64,000 nt of DNA from Neolewinella lacunae (GCF_014349155.1 NZ_JACSIT010000040.1:1-64000); one strand, 5' to 3'. Counted from the stretch's first letter, positions 1-8,973 are shown. Numbers and translations: made by a program. Notes: generated by a model not told the origin, from the sequence alone.

Positions 1-2
1 AA

Positions 3-773
3 TCTTTGCTGGATTATTATGCCGAAATCCTTGAGCAACGGGCTGACGAACTGCTCCAGATCAGTAAATACGTGGTAGTCGATGCGTACTTTTCCCGAAA
101 TCCATTCATCCAACGCGTTGTCAATGCAGGTTTTCATGTAGTCTCCCGCTTGCGTAAAAACGTCAGTCTGCGCTACTACTACAGCGGACCACAAAAGTCA
201 AAAGGGCGGCCTAAGGAATATGCTGGCTTTGTCAACTTATTTAACCTTGATCCTGCCGTATTTAGTCGAGTGGAAGCGCTGAGTTCACCTCAAACCGTTG
301 CTTGGACGGGCGTGGTTCAACTAAAAGTAGCAGGATTAAAAATCCGTATCGTGGTTATACACCAACTTGACGAAAAAAACAAAATCAAGTCTGTGAAGGT
401 ATACATGAGCACCGATGTTGATCAGCCAGCCGAACAAATTGTCCATGCTTACCGCTGTCGTTACCAACAAGAATTCATTTTCCGCGATGGCAAGCAGTTC
501 AGCGGTTTAGAAGAGGGGCAAGGGCGTGATTGGCTTAAGATCGACTTCCACGTCAACTGCGCGCTAACGGTAGTTAATTTGGCTAAAGCTGCCCACCACT
601 TAGCGGTTCCCGACCTTGAACGCGGAGCATTTTCCATGGCTGATATTACAACTGCCTATACCAATGAGCGCTTGGCTTTACGCATTTTCAGCAGGTGTGG
701 GATTGACCCGAACCTGCCAAAAAGTCAAGAGGTACTGGCGGAGGTCAGGAACTACGCCGCTAGAGCAGCTTGA
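3..773 (+). mobile_element. IS4-family transposase, 3' part (5' end outside window)
   Basis: The frame is open from the window edge, so the N-terminal part and the left IS end are missing. What is left is the C-terminal ~255 residues of a DDE transposase. An Asp in the strand VVVDAY (codon at 81-83) fits the second catalytic Asp. The stretch YRCRYQQEFIFRDGK has exactly the Y-x2-R-x3-E-x6-K spacing that defines the IS4 family, with the catalytic Glu at 471-473. The C-terminus looks natural, with a TGA stop at 771-773. I could not find the right terminal inverted repeat with confidence. Whether the copy is active cannot be judged without the upstream half. Family assignment rests on the Y-R-E-K signature and is fairly secure; the subgroup is unknown. 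Confidence 0.85.
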
Positions 774-811
774 AATCGCAGCGGACCATTGGTATTGGGG
801 TAGATAAAAAA

Positions 812-1045
812 TCACTCGTCGCGCTCCAGCAAGATGCGGTGCCGCAGAGAATCGATCAAAATACACAGGCCAGCGTTGAAAACCGTCAGCGCTGCCGTGC
901 CGTAGGCCACCCAGTTCAGCGTGCTGGCTCCGCTGGCTTTGTAGAAGCCGGCTTCCACGACGAGGCAGAGGCCAAAGGGAAGTATGACGAGGCCGAGGGG
1001 GGCTTTGATCAGCCAGGCGCGGCGGTGATTGACGGGGGCAGACAT
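812..1045 (-). CDS. Small two-helix membrane protein, unknown function
   Basis: A 77-residue protein with a short basic N-terminus and two hydrophobic segments, roughly residues 11-35 and 43-67, with a charged C-terminal end rich in Arg and Glu. This suggests a double-spanning inner membrane protein with both ends in the cytoplasm. It follows the gene ending at 1075 by 29 bp and is on the same strand, so it is probably the last gene of the 2118-812 unit. Function unknown. A long reading frame lies antisense at the same place, but the membrane-protein pattern favours this strand. Confidence 0.6.
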   Translation of the reverse strand: MSAPVNHRRAWLIKAPLGLVILPFGLCLVVEAGFYKASGASTLNWVAYGTAALTVFNAGLCILIDSLRHRILLERDE

Positions 1046-1074
1046 GGGTGAAAAATTGATGGTTTATGGGGCGC

Positions 1075-1596
1075 TTATTCTTCTTCGTTTTCTTTGGCGA
1101 AGGCGTGGCGGGCGGTGGTGAGTACTTTATTCAGGTCCGCCTTAGGATTCACAATGAGATAAGCGTCTATACTAGGATCCTCAAGGTGGTAGAAAGCGTT
1201 TCTGTCGATAAGGTTGAGCATGATTTTGCGATACACCCGAAATCTCTTTGAGGTCTCTTGATCCTCCTCGCTGTCCATCCGTGCGCCGATGAACCCAAAG
1301 CAAACCCCCTCTTCGTAACCAGCTTTGAGCAAATCAATCATCAAATGGGTAACGGTACTCAACACCTTTACGGCGTCGCTAAGGCCAGATATTTCCGTCC
1401 ACTTATTTTTGGAATTTCTGGACTTATTCCGGCAAAAATCGATGGTGAAAAAATTTTCCGGATATTCCGTCACGTAAATCAAATAACGCTCTCCTTCCTT
1501 CGCATCGAAGCGATAGAGCAAAACCTCTTTATGGAAATCGCGACCAAACGCGCCCAGCCTACTTACCTTAAATACCTCGTAGGTGGAATCGAACAT
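1075..1596 (-). CDS. Hypothetical protein, 173 aa
   Basis: A soluble alpha/beta-looking protein without signal peptide or membrane segment. It starts directly after the stop of the upstream gene (sequence TAAATG, reading on the minus strand), so translational coupling is likely. The middle part (SDAVKVLSTVTHLMIDLL followed by an Arg-rich segment with RFRVYRKI) loosely resembles the layout of small Bacteroidota proteins such as the DUF6934 family, but I would not assign it. The end is acidic (KENEEE). It may work together with the equally long protein encoded upstream. The IS4 transposase nearby suggests an accessory region. Function not recognised. Confidence 0.6.
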   Translation of the reverse strand: MFDSTYEVFKVSRLGAFGRDFHKEVLLYRFDAKEGERYLIYVTEYPENFFTIDFCRNKSRNSKNKWTEISGLSDAVKVLSTVTHLMIDLLKAGYEEGVCFGFIGARMDSEEDQETSKRFRVYRKIMLNLIDRNAFYHLEDPSIDAYLIVNPKADLNKVLTTARHAFAKENEEE

Positions 1597-2118
1597 TTAC
1601 GTAGCGTAGTCGTAAGCCGTAGTCCGTGAATTCCAAGCATCGTCTTGGCTGATGACCTTGAAACCACCGATGCTATCCACTTTCAGATCGTGCTGGGCAA
1701 AAAGCTGATCCAGGGTGGCCTGGTTTCTTTGGAGCGCCGCCATCAATTGGCCGATGCGCCCGTGCGCCCACGCGACTTTCCGACCGGGAGCGTGGTAGAC
1801 TTGAGACAACTGATCGAGGTGTTGCTGGGTACGATCCCGCTGCAAACGCAGCCTTTTGTACTCTTGGGAAGAGAGGGTCCGACTGTCTACAGAAGACAGC
1901 AGTTTCGTAGCGTCATCCGTTTGCTGGATAATGGTCTTTATTTCCCGATTGAGGTAAAACCAGACCCAACGCAGGAAAATTTTATCCCAAATTCGTTTCA
2001 GTCGGTCGGAAGTACTAAGGCCCGTCTTGGTTCGGCCCAATAAGCTGTTGGTCCCCATGCCAATTTGCAAGAGACTCCAAGATTTACCGTCCAAGAAATG
2101 ATCGGGCAGCGCGAGCAT
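1597..2118 (-). CDS. Hypothetical protein, 173 aa, helical
   Basis: First gene of a small minus-strand unit; its TAA stop abuts the ATG of the next gene. The protein is basic and helical, with a Gln/Arg/Leu-rich stretch (about residues 68-140) that could form a coiled coil. No signal peptide; there is one weakly hydrophobic aromatic patch (FLRWVWFYL, about residues 48-56). The N-terminus begins MLALPDHF; no upstream alternative start is obvious. I do not recognise the family. The coupling to the 1075-1596 gene and similar size suggest a two-component unit, possibly host-defence or regulatory, but that is a guess from context only. Confidence 0.5.
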   Translation of the reverse strand: MLALPDHFLDGKSWSLLQIGMGTNSLLGRTKTGLSTSDRLKRIWDKIFLRWVWFYLNREIKTIIQQTDDATKLLSSVDSRTLSSQEYKRLRLQRDRTQQHLDQLSQVYHAPGRKVAWAHGRIGQLMAALQRNQATLDQLFAQHDLKVDSIGGFKVISQDDAWNSRTTAYDYAT

Positions 2119-2514
2119 AATTGTAGGCTTGGGTAGGAACGGATAAAACGCCTAAAGGATAAGTTTCGGTTCAAAGATAGCCCAAATCTTTGGTTTTTCC
2201 TTCCCTCGACGTCCCTAGCTAGGCCCGTTTGCTGGCCAATTATCTATACCGTGGGCACTGTTTACTACGCTTTGTGTAGCCCGAAAGCTGGGTCCGGTGA
2301 ACAGGCCTCACAAGGATGCGCTGGGTAGAAAGCCCCCCACCCACCCCCACTCCTCCACTCACCCGCCGCTGCTGGCTGTTCGTCGAAAACCAGCGACGGG
2401 GGTGCAACCCCGGGCTTAGGTTTGCGTCATTGAACGGAAATCACCGCCCCGGCGCGGAGTGCTTTTCCCCTCTTTCATTCTTCTTTTCCCCAAGTTACCA
2501 CGACACTCAACCAA
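2119..2514. other. 396-bp intergenic region, nothing recognised
   Basis: The region separates the minus-strand unit from the plus-strand receptor gene and must carry their divergent promoters. It contains a C-rich patch at 2330-2365. I searched it for a cobalamin-type riboswitch because a TonB-type receptor follows, and saw no convincing conserved boxes. A reading frame that crosses 2316-2609 is judged spurious. Confidence 0.5.
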
Positions 2515-4959
2515 ATGAAGCCTACTTTACTTTTCACCGCTTTTTTGTCCCTTCTCTGCACCTGCGTCAGCGCCCAAAGCCTGATCCGCGGGCAAGTACA
2601 AGACGCTGAGGGCCTGGCCGTTCCCTTCGCCAACGTGGCGCTCTACCTCCAGCAAGACTCCAGCCTGGTGAAGGTGGAGACGACCGACGAAAGCGGCCTT
2701 TTCCGCATCACGGGCGTGGCCGACGCGACGTACGACCTGGTGGTCAGCTACCTCGGTGCCCCCGACCTGCGCAAGCCCGGTCTGCAACTGAGCGGCCAGG
2801 CCATTGATCTGGGCGTTTTGGCCATGGCCCCCAACGCCGTTGAACTGGCCGAGGCTACCGTGACGGCCACCCGCGCGTTGGTGGAAATCAAGCCCGACCG
2901 GACGGTCTTTAACGTCCAGGGCACCATCAATGCCGTGGGCGACAATGGCCTGGACCTGCTCCGCAAAGCCCCCGGCGTGACGGTGGACAACAACGACAAC
3001 ATCAACGTTTTGAGCCGCTCCGGCGTGCTCGTGTACGTAGATGGCAAGCGCCTGCCGCTGGCCGGCGAAGACCTGAGCAACTACCTGCGCAGCCTCACCG
3101 CCGAACAGATTGACCGCATCGACATCATCACCAACCCCGGCGCGAAATACGAAGCCGAAGGCAACGCCGGCATCATCGACATCCGCCTGAAAAAAGCCGA
3201 AAACGAAGGTGCCAACGGCACCATCTCCACCACCGCCAGCCAGGGCCGCTACGCCCAGGCCAACGCCAACCTGACCGGCAACTACCGCAACCAAAGCTTC
3301 AACGCTTTTGGTACCCTCGCCTACGGCCACCGGCAATTCTACAACGAATTCGCCTTTGAAAGCTTTCAAAACGGGCTTTTCCTCGACGAAACCAACGTCT
3401 TTAAAAACACGTCGACCAACCCCAGCTTCCGCTTCGGCACCGACTTCTTCCTCAGCCCCGCCCACACCATCGGCTTCCTCGTCACCGGCCAGGAAAACAT
3501 CGGCGAAGGTGACTCCTACAGCAACATCGACATCTACACCGTTGCCACCGGCCTGAGCACCCCCGATAGCCTGCTCCGCGCCCGCACCCTGGGCAAGGGC
3601 GACCGCCGGCAACAAACCTACAACCTCAACTACCGCTTCGACGGCGGCAAAGGCAAAAGCCTGAACGTTGACCTCGATTACGGCAACTTCCGCAACGATA
3701 ACGTGCGCGACCAGCCCAATAGCTACCTCAGCCCCGACGGCAACGAAGTGATCAGCGTCTTCAACAACTATTTCGATACGCCCACCGACATCGAAATTAC
3801 CACCGCCAAACTCGATTACGAGCAAGGCATCGGCACGGGCAACTTCAGCACGGGACTCAAATTCAGCAAGGTCGGCACCAAAAATACCTTCCTGTTCTAC
3901 AACGTCGATGCCGCCAACGTCCGCACCCTCAACAACGACCGTTCCAACAAATTCGACTACGACGAAAACGTCTACGCCGCCTACCTCAACTACGCCGGCA
4001 AACTGAACGAAAAACTCAATTTTTCGGCCGGTCTGCGGGCGGAAGTCACCGACGCCATGGGCGTACTTACGCCCTTCCGCGTTGACCTCCAGGAGCCGCC
4101 GGTGGAGCTCAATTACATCAGCTTCTTCCCCAGCGCTGGCCTGACCTACACCCTCGACGCGCAAAAAGGCAATACCGTTGCGCTCAACTACGGCCGCCGC
4201 ATCAACCGCCCGGATTACAATATCCTCAACCCCTTCCGCAACCAGATCAGCCAGCTGAGCTACGAAAAAGGCAACCCTTTCCTGAGTCCGGAAATCGTCG
4301 ATAACGTTGAACTGGGCTACACCCTGGCCTACCGCTACAATTTCAAACTGGCCTATAGCCGGACGAGCAACCAGATTACCCGTCTGCTGGGCCCCGATGA
4401 AGTAGACCCCCGCGCGGGATTCATCGGCTGGGATAACCTGGCCGTCCAGACGAATTACAGTTTCAACGCTGCCTTGCCCTTTACCGTAACGCCCAAATGG
4501 AATGCCTTTGTGAACATCTCCGGCGGCTACATCGATAACCAGGCCGACTACGGTGATGGCGTTACGATTGACGTACAGGCCTTCACGTACAGCATTTTTT
4601 CCCAGCAGACTTTCAACCTCCCCAAGGGCTTCACCGCCGAGGTAAGTGGTTATTTTGCCGGGCCTGGTGTTTGGGGCGGGGTATTCGTGTACAAAACCAG
4701 CGGTTCGCTTAACCTGGGCTTGCAGAAGCAGTTTTTCAACAAACAGCTCAACGTAAAGATCAGCGGCAACGACCTGCTCTACACCACCGGCTGGCGCGGT
4801 TCCTCCGAATTTAACGGTCTGGTCAGCAGCGGCGGCGGCAATTGGGACAGCCGGCGGGCCACCCTCAGCCTGAGCTACAACTTCGGCAACCAAAAAGTGA
4901 AGAGCCGGCGGCGGGACACTGGCCTGGGCGATGAAGCGCGGCGGGCTGGTGGCGAATAA
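2515..4959 (+). CDS. TonB-dependent receptor-like outer membrane beta-barrel protein
   Basis: An 814-residue outer membrane protein. Residues 1-21 are a Sec signal peptide ending CVSAQ. Residues ~23-105 form a CarboxypepD_reg-like beta-sandwich, followed by a plug-like segment (APGVTV, YVDGKRLPL near 173, IDIITNPGAKYEAEGNAGI) and a long barrel with the wording of the OMP_b-brl_3 family (GNPFLSPE, YSFNAALPF, NISGGYIDNQ). This family is usually annotated as outer membrane beta-barrel or TonB-dependent receptor; substrate unknown. No SusD partner is adjacent, unlike the SusC at 13.9-16.8 kb. Codons 15-20 coincide with a copy of the dispersed GCACCTGCG element. A strong terminator follows at 5082-5122. 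Confidence 0.88.
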   Translation: MKPTLLFTAFLSLLCTCVSAQSLIRGQVQDAEGLAVPFANVALYLQQDSSLVKVETTDESGLFRITGVADATYDLVVSYLGAPDLRKPGLQLSGQAIDLGVLAMAPNAVELAEATVTATRALVEIKPDRTVFNVQGTINAVGDNGLDLLRKAPGVTVDNNDNINVLSRSGVLVYVDGKRLPLAGEDLSNYLRSLTAEQIDRIDIITNPGAKYEAEGNAGIIDIRLKKAENEGANGTISTTASQGRYAQANANLTGNYRNQSFNAFGTLAYGHRQFYNEFAFESFQNGLFLDETNVFKNTSTNPSFRFGTDFFLSPAHTIGFLVTGQENIGEGDSYSNIDIYTVATGLSTPDSLLRARTLGKGDRRQQTYNLNYRFDGGKGKSLNVDLDYGNFRNDNVRDQPNSYLSPDGNEVISVFNNYFDTPTDIEITTAKLDYEQGIGTGNFSTGLKFSKVGTKNTFLFYNVDAANVRTLNNDRSNKFDYDENVYAAYLNYAGKLNEKLNFSAGLRAEVTDAMGVLTPFRVDLQEPPVELNYISFFPSAGLTYTLDAQKGNTVALNYGRRINRPDYNILNPFRNQISQLSYEKGNPFLSPEIVDNVELGYTLAYRYNFKLAYSRTSNQITRLLGPDEVDPRAGFIGWDNLAVQTNYSFNAALPFTVTPKWNAFVNISGGYIDNQADYGDGVTIDVQAFTYSIFSQQTFNLPKGFTAEVSGYFAGPGVWGGVFVYKTSGSLNLGLQKQFFNKQLNVKISGNDLLYTTGWRGSSEFNGLVSSGGGNWDSRRATLSLSYNFGNQKVKSRRRDTGLGDEARRAGGE
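2535..2577 (+). repeat. Dispersed GC-rich element, copy 1 (inside a signal-peptide coding region)
   Basis: Contains TTGTCCCTT then TGCACCTGCGTCAGCGCCC (2557-2575), matching the noncoding copy at 39701-39738 almost base for base. Here it encodes the end of the receptor's signal peptide (LCTCVSAQ). Confidence 0.7.
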
Positions 4960-5020
4960 GGGCGCGGCCGCAGGTGCTCCCCCCCGACCCCCCGAAAGGG
5001 GGGAGAAAGGACAAGGAGCA
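4960..5020 (-). repeat. Dispersed GC-rich element, copy 2 (long form)
   Basis: Begins the base after the receptor stop codon with GGGCGCGGCCGCAGGTGC (4960-4977). It is a long form: a C/G hairpin (CCCCCC GAAA GGGGGG type) sits between this core and the outer AGGAGCA at 5014-5020. The same long form occurs at 24488 and 33002. Confidence 0.8.
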
Positions 5021-5081
5021 AAGCCCTCACCCCTGCCAGCCAGTTCCGTCCCCTCCCAACCAAGCCCGGAGCCAAGACCAG

Positions 5082-5122
5082 AGATGGCGCGCACAGCGAA
5101 TTGTGCGCGCCATCTTTTTTTG
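5082..5122 (+). terminator. Rho-independent terminator of the receptor gene
   Basis: Perfect 13-bp stem, AGATGGCGCGCAC (5082-5094) and GTGCGCGCCATCT (5103-5115), extendable by one A-T pair, with a 6-8 nt loop, followed by an uninterrupted T tract to 5122. Orientation fits transcription from the plus strand, 120 bp after the receptor stop. Confidence 0.88.
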
Positions 5123-5245
5123 GCCAGCAGTAAGGTGGGCGATTACCGACCACAAAATCGGCTACAACGATTAGTTATCCACGTCAAAATATCCTGCCGG
5201 TCGACAACGCAGACACCATAACTTCGACATTGGAAAAGGAGGACG

Positions 5246-5773
5246 CTATTCCCGGGTCCAGCGCTGCATAGCGGGATAGGGAGCAACACCTTCATTTCTC
5301 AATTCCGCCGGCAGGGCAGTCATCCCCATCCACTGCAGGAGTGGAAGGCCGAGGTAATTCCCAGACGAATACTCGGCCAGCAGCCAATCCGCCTGCCCTT
5401 TATAGGCCTTTTCGTTGAAGACCTCCGTGAGGGGTATGCCCAGGTGGTGGGCCGCTGCGACCGACCAGGCAATGACGCCCAATTCGTAGGTATGTTCCTC
5501 CCCGACGCTGTCCGCAACATTTTCATTGACCTGCGGGCGCAGCGCTGCCGGTACGCAGGCCAGGTGCCCCGCTTCGTGCAGCACATCGCCTACGCACAGG
5601 AGGTTGGCGGGGTTGATGAGCAACTCGCCGTCCTTGATTTTTACCCCGTCGAGAAAGGCGGTAAAATTTTCGCTGGTCAGGGTAAATTGGATCCCCGTGG
5701 AGGCCAGGAAATCGATGATCCTCGCCAATAGTTCGGGCTGGGGGGAGAGGGAAAGATGTGCGGTGGTGTCCAT
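5246..5773 (-). CDS. HEAGH-motif protein, putative zinc-metallopeptidase-like
   Basis: About 175 residues from the preferred ATG at 5773 (MDTTAHL); an in-frame ATG at 5836 would add 21 residues rich in Lys and is less attractive. The centre carries HEAGH (in DVLHEAGHLACVP), an HExxH zinc-binding signature as in gluzincin/neutral metallopeptidases. A Glu-rich stretch (ENVADSVGEEHTYELG) about 20 residues later could supply the third ligand. No signal peptide, so cytoplasmic. The rest of the sequence (W/Y/L-rich C-terminus) is not recognised. Whether it is a real protease or a metal-binding relative is open. Confidence 0.7.
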   Translation of the reverse strand: MDTTAHLSLSPQPELLARIIDFLASTGIQFTLTSENFTAFLDGVKIKDGELLINPANLLCVGDVLHEAGHLACVPAALRPQVNENVADSVGEEHTYELGVIAWSVAAAHHLGIPLTEVFNEKAYKGQADWLLAEYSSGNYLGLPLLQWMGMTALPAELRNEGVAPYPAMQRWTRE

Positions 5774-5878
5774 GTGGTGCAAGGTAAAGCGGGATGCAAT
5801 AAGCACTGCCTTCTTTTTGTGCTTTGGTGGAGGCACCCCTTCAATTTGTATACGGACTTTCGGTACACATGAAGGCCT

Positions 5879-5932
5879 GGCTGAGGGTGCCCCACCCGAA
5901 CATCCACATTCCGGCTGGGGACACCCTCAGCC
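5879..5932. repeat. Hairpin element, family 2, copy A
   Basis: Long stem GGCTGAGGGTG-CCCCA paired with TGGGGACACCCTCAGCC around a ~21-nt loop, in the divergent region between the HEAGH gene and the FGE-like gene. A second copy with the same fold and loop start (CCCGAA) is at 42675-42729. Confidence 0.7.
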
Positions 5933-5991
5933 GGCATTTTCTCGCCCCCCACCCTCCTAAAACATTGACCATCAGCTGAAACAATTTCCCG

Positions 5992-5999
5992 TATTTTTG
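5992..5999 (+). promoter_or_regulatory. Putative Bacteroidota -7 box
   Basis: TATTTTTG fits the TAnnTTTG consensus of the main Bacteroidota sigma factor. A TTG at 5965-5967 is a possible -33 element with slightly long spacing. It lies 91 bp before the ATG of the FGE-like gene. Confidence 0.4.
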
Positions 6000-6089
6000 A
6001 AGCAACACTACCCCGCACTTTGCACTACGCTGCGGAGCTCCCGTAACAGAGACCAAAACCGGGGCATCAACCACCAAATCCATCTTCCT

Positions 6090-7574
6090 ATGAAATACGC
6101 ATTGACTTTCCTCCTCCTCTGCTGCGGTGCTTTGGGCTTTTTGCAGGCCAACAACATCACCGTGAGCAACGTCACGCTCATCGGTCAAGACGCCGCTGCG
6201 GGCACCACCCAGATCCAGTTCGACCTCAGCTGGGAAAATTCCTGGCGCATCAGCGTAGGGCCCGGCAATTACGACGCCGCCTGGGTATTTGCCAAGTACC
6301 GCGTCAACGGCGGCGCCTGGCGTCACGCTACCCTCCAAAATACGGGTAATGTGGCCGCAGCTGGCTCTACCATCGACGTGGCCGATAACGTCGGGGCCTT
6401 CATCTACCGTTCGGCCGATGGATCTGGAGACGTTGATTGGCAGAACCTCCAACTCCGCTGGGACTACGATGCCAACGGCGTGGACGACAATGCGGTCGTC
6501 GACGTGCAAGTCTTCGCCATCGAGATGGTCTACGTTCCCGAAGGTGCTTTCCGGATGGGGAGCCCACTCTCGGGTGCGGCCGACCTCCGCGGCGAGTTTT
6601 TCACCCGGACCGCCCCACCCATCAGCCTGCAAGTACCCTACGAGGTGACCAGCGAAGCGGCCATCACCGTAGCTAACGGACAAGGCACCCTCTTCTACGC
6701 CAACAACGAACCGGGGGCCAACAACAACGGCGACCAACTCGGGCCCATTCCCGCCGCTTTCCCCAAGGGCTTCAATGCTTTTTACTGCATGAAATACGAA
6801 ACCAGCCAGGAGCAGTGGGTAGCCTTTTTCAACAGCCTGACGCCCGCCCAGCAAGCCAACCTTGACCTAACTGGCTCCATGGGCAAAAACAGCGACGAGG
6901 TACAGTTGCGCAATGGCATCAGCTGGGCGGACAACGGCAATGCCACCACCAGCCTACCCAACGTTGCGGTAAATTATGCGGCTACCCTGATGACCCTGGC
7001 CTACCTCGATTGGTCGGGCCTGCGCCCCTTCACGGAACTGGAATACGAAAAAGCCTGCCGGGGGCCACTGGCTCCGGTGGCTTCGGAACTGGCCTGGGGC
7101 AACGCCAACGTCACCAGCACCCTGTACGAAGTGAGTAACGCGGGCGCGCCCAACGAAGGAGTCAGCAATCCAGGCGTCGGCACCGGCAATATGGTTTTTT
7201 TTACAAGTACGGCCATTGGTCCACTCCGCGTCGGGGCACTCGCCGCCAGTGCGGTCAATAGCACCCGGGAAGAAAGTGGCGGCAGCTACTACGGCATTAT
7301 GGAACTTTCGGGCAATCTGTACGAGCGGGCGGTTACGGTAGGCAATCCCGCCGGCCGCGCCTTCACGGGTGCGCACGGGGATGGCGTAATTACCACCGCC
7401 GGTGCCGCCAACGTAACCGGCTGGCCCACCACGGCCACCGGAATTGGTTACCGGGGCGGGAGCTACAGCAACACTGTACCCTTCTGCGCCGTCAGCGACC
7501 GCTTCGATGCGGCCACCACCCTCACCAACGGCAACGCCCGCCTGGGCTTCCGGGGCGCACGCACTGCCCAATAG
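6090..7574 (+). CDS. Secreted formylglycine-generating-enzyme-like (SUMF1) protein
   Basis: About 494 residues from the ATG at 6090 (MKYALTFLLL), chosen because it opens a clear signal peptide (residues 1-20); the frame is open upstream to 5997 without secretion features. Residues ~20-145 are a beta-rich N-terminal domain. The rest has FGE-sulfatase/SUMF1 hallmarks: VYVPEGAFRMGS near 150, FYCMKYETSQEQWVAF, a WSGLRPFTELEYEKACRG block, MELSGNLYERAV, and the closing GYRGGSY, LGFRGAR. The catalytic Cys pair of true FGE is not evident, so it is probably a secreted binding or structural member rather than a sulfatase activator. It is followed after 18 bp by a T9SS-tail protein, likely co-transcribed. 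Confidence 0.85.
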   Translation: MKYALTFLLLCCGALGFLQANNITVSNVTLIGQDAAAGTTQIQFDLSWENSWRISVGPGNYDAAWVFAKYRVNGGAWRHATLQNTGNVAAAGSTIDVADNVGAFIYRSADGSGDVDWQNLQLRWDYDANGVDDNAVVDVQVFAIEMVYVPEGAFRMGSPLSGAADLRGEFFTRTAPPISLQVPYEVTSEAAITVANGQGTLFYANNEPGANNNGDQLGPIPAAFPKGFNAFYCMKYETSQEQWVAFFNSLTPAQQANLDLTGSMGKNSDEVQLRNGISWADNGNATTSLPNVAVNYAATLMTLAYLDWSGLRPFTELEYEKACRGPLAPVASELAWGNANVTSTLYEVSNAGAPNEGVSNPGVGTGNMVFFTSTAIGPLRVGALAASAVNSTREESGGSYYGIMELSGNLYERAVTVGNPAGRAFTGAHGDGVITTAGAANVTGWPTTATGIGYRGGSYSNTVPFCAVSDRFDAATTLTNGNARLGFRGARTAQ

Positions 7575-7592
7575 TCCCACAAAGCTTCTCCC

Positions 7593-8834
7593 ATGCGCTA
7601 CTTAACGACACTGCTGCTGGGGCTGGCCGGGCTTTCCCCTCCGCTGCTGGCCCAGTTTTCCGGAGGACCGGGAGACGGCTTCACCCAGCGGCGCACCATC
7701 CAACTCGATCTTACGGGAGTGCCCGTCGGGGTGCGTCCCCTCTACCTCGGTGGCTCCGACGATGGCTTTGCCCGGGCGGGTGGTGCCTTCAGCCTGACCG
7801 GGCAATCCCTGACCGTCCTGTACGGCGGCGGCCGGGGCGATGGTTTTGACCGGGCGGGCGGCTCGCTTACCCTCGGCGGGCAGTCCCTGGCCATCCTCTA
7901 CGGCGGCGGACCGGGCGACGGCTTCGACCGATCCAGCAACTCCCTCACCCTCAGCGGGCAAACGCTGGCCATTCTCTACGGCGGCGGACCGGGCGACGGC
8001 TTCGACCGATCCAGCAACTCCCTCACCCTCGGCGGGCAGACCTTGGCCATCCTCTACGGCGGCGGGCCGGGGGATGGTTTCGACAAGCAAACCTTCGCCG
8101 GCAGCCTGGCGGGCACCATGTTCATGCTCTACGGGGGCGGACCCGGCGACGGCTTCGACCGGGCCATCGTAGCGGCTACCCTCGGCGGCTTCAACCTGGC
8201 GGACCTCTACCGCGGGGGGGCGGGCGACGGCTTCGACTACGCCACCTATTTCGGCTCCATCCCCCTGCCTTTGCTGCTCATCCGCTTTGAGGCCTTCCCC
8301 GAGCAGGACTACGTATTGATCCGCTGGCAGACCGAAGACGAAGTGGCCACCGACTACTTCACCATCGAAAAGACCCGGGATGGCCGCGACTTCGCCTTCG
8401 TCGGCGAAACCGAAGCGGCGGGCTTCAGCGAACCGGGAGAAAGGCTCGACTACCAGCTCAAGGACCACCAGCCCTACCCCGGCACCTCGTTTTACCGCTT
8501 GATGACGACGGACCTGGACGGGGCCATCTCCCTGAGCCACCTCGTAGAAGTACAGCTTTCCGACGCGCGGGCCAACTGGGATTTCCTCCTCTTCCCCAAC
8601 CCCAATACGGGCAGCCAGGTCAACGTCCGCCCCTCCGGCCTGGAGCCCGGGGCCACGGTGACGCTGGAGATTTTCGACGCCGCCGGAAAACACCTCCTGC
8701 AACGCACCCTGACGGCCACCGGGGCCGACCACCGCTTCGAGCTGCAACGCAAACTCTCCCCCGGCTCCTACCTCATCCGGATGACGGACGCGGCGGGCAT
8801 CATCAAGGCCAAATTGCTCCTGGTAGGCAGGTAG
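7593..8834 (+). CDS. T9SS-secreted protein with GGxGDGF repeats
   Basis: 413 residues. Signal peptide 1-20 (ends LLAQF). Residues ~21-220 contain eight units of a ~26-residue repeat with the core YGGGPGDGFDR followed by a hydrophobic strand (LTLGGQTLAIL); units 4 and 5 are nearly identical in DNA too (78-bp tandem repeat around 7898-8051). Then comes a Fn3-like domain (residues ~235-315: IRWQTEDEVATDYFTIEKT) and a C-terminal Por-type sorting domain (residues ~325-413: LFPNPNTGSQ, SYLIRMTD) that directs export by the type IX system. It sits 18 bp after the FGE-like gene. Role unknown; probably cell-surface or released. Confidence 0.85.
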   Translation: MRYLTTLLLGLAGLSPPLLAQFSGGPGDGFTQRRTIQLDLTGVPVGVRPLYLGGSDDGFARAGGAFSLTGQSLTVLYGGGRGDGFDRAGGSLTLGGQSLAILYGGGPGDGFDRSSNSLTLSGQTLAILYGGGPGDGFDRSSNSLTLGGQTLAILYGGGPGDGFDKQTFAGSLAGTMFMLYGGGPGDGFDRAIVAATLGGFNLADLYRGGAGDGFDYATYFGSIPLPLLLIRFEAFPEQDYVLIRWQTEDEVATDYFTIEKTRDGRDFAFVGETEAAGFSEPGERLDYQLKDHQPYPGTSFYRLMTTDLDGAISLSHLVEVQLSDARANWDFLLFPNPNTGSQVNVRPSGLEPGATVTLEIFDAAGKHLLQRTLTATGADHRFELQRKLSPGSYLIRMTDAAGIIKAKLLLVGR

Positions 8835-8852
8835 GCGGTCCAGACTTCCCCC

Positions 8853-8943
8853 GCTCCCCTACCCTCCTTTGCACCTGCGTTCGCGCCCACAGCCCAATTC
8901 CCCTTTTGGGGGCTAGGGGGCTTTGGGGCGCGGCCGCAGGTGC
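8853..8943. repeat. Dispersed GC-rich element, copies 3 and 4, facing outward
   Basis: GCACCTGCGTTCGCGCCC (8871-8888, preceded by GCTCC and CTTT) and GGGCGCGGCCGCAGGTGC (8926-8943) form an inverted pair with 37 bp between them, which contains its own CCCC/GGGG hairpin. The pair lies between the convergent stops at 8834 and 8974, so it could fold in transcripts from both sides. Confidence 0.8.
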
Positions 8944-8973
8944 AGGGAAAGAAACCAAGGAGCCGGGCGCGGA

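Noticed and set aside
2119-2514. Cobalamin-type riboswitch before the receptor gene
   Set aside because: A stretch with GGTGAACAGGC looked suggestive, but the other conserved boxes are absent.
2527-5094. An 855-residue open frame antisense to the TonB-type receptor, and similar long antisense frames over the SusC, tricorn, FAD and HHH genes
   Set aside because: They are shadows of GC-rich codon use; the sense frames have signal peptides and family motifs, the antisense frames only low-complexity Val/Ala/Gly/Glu.
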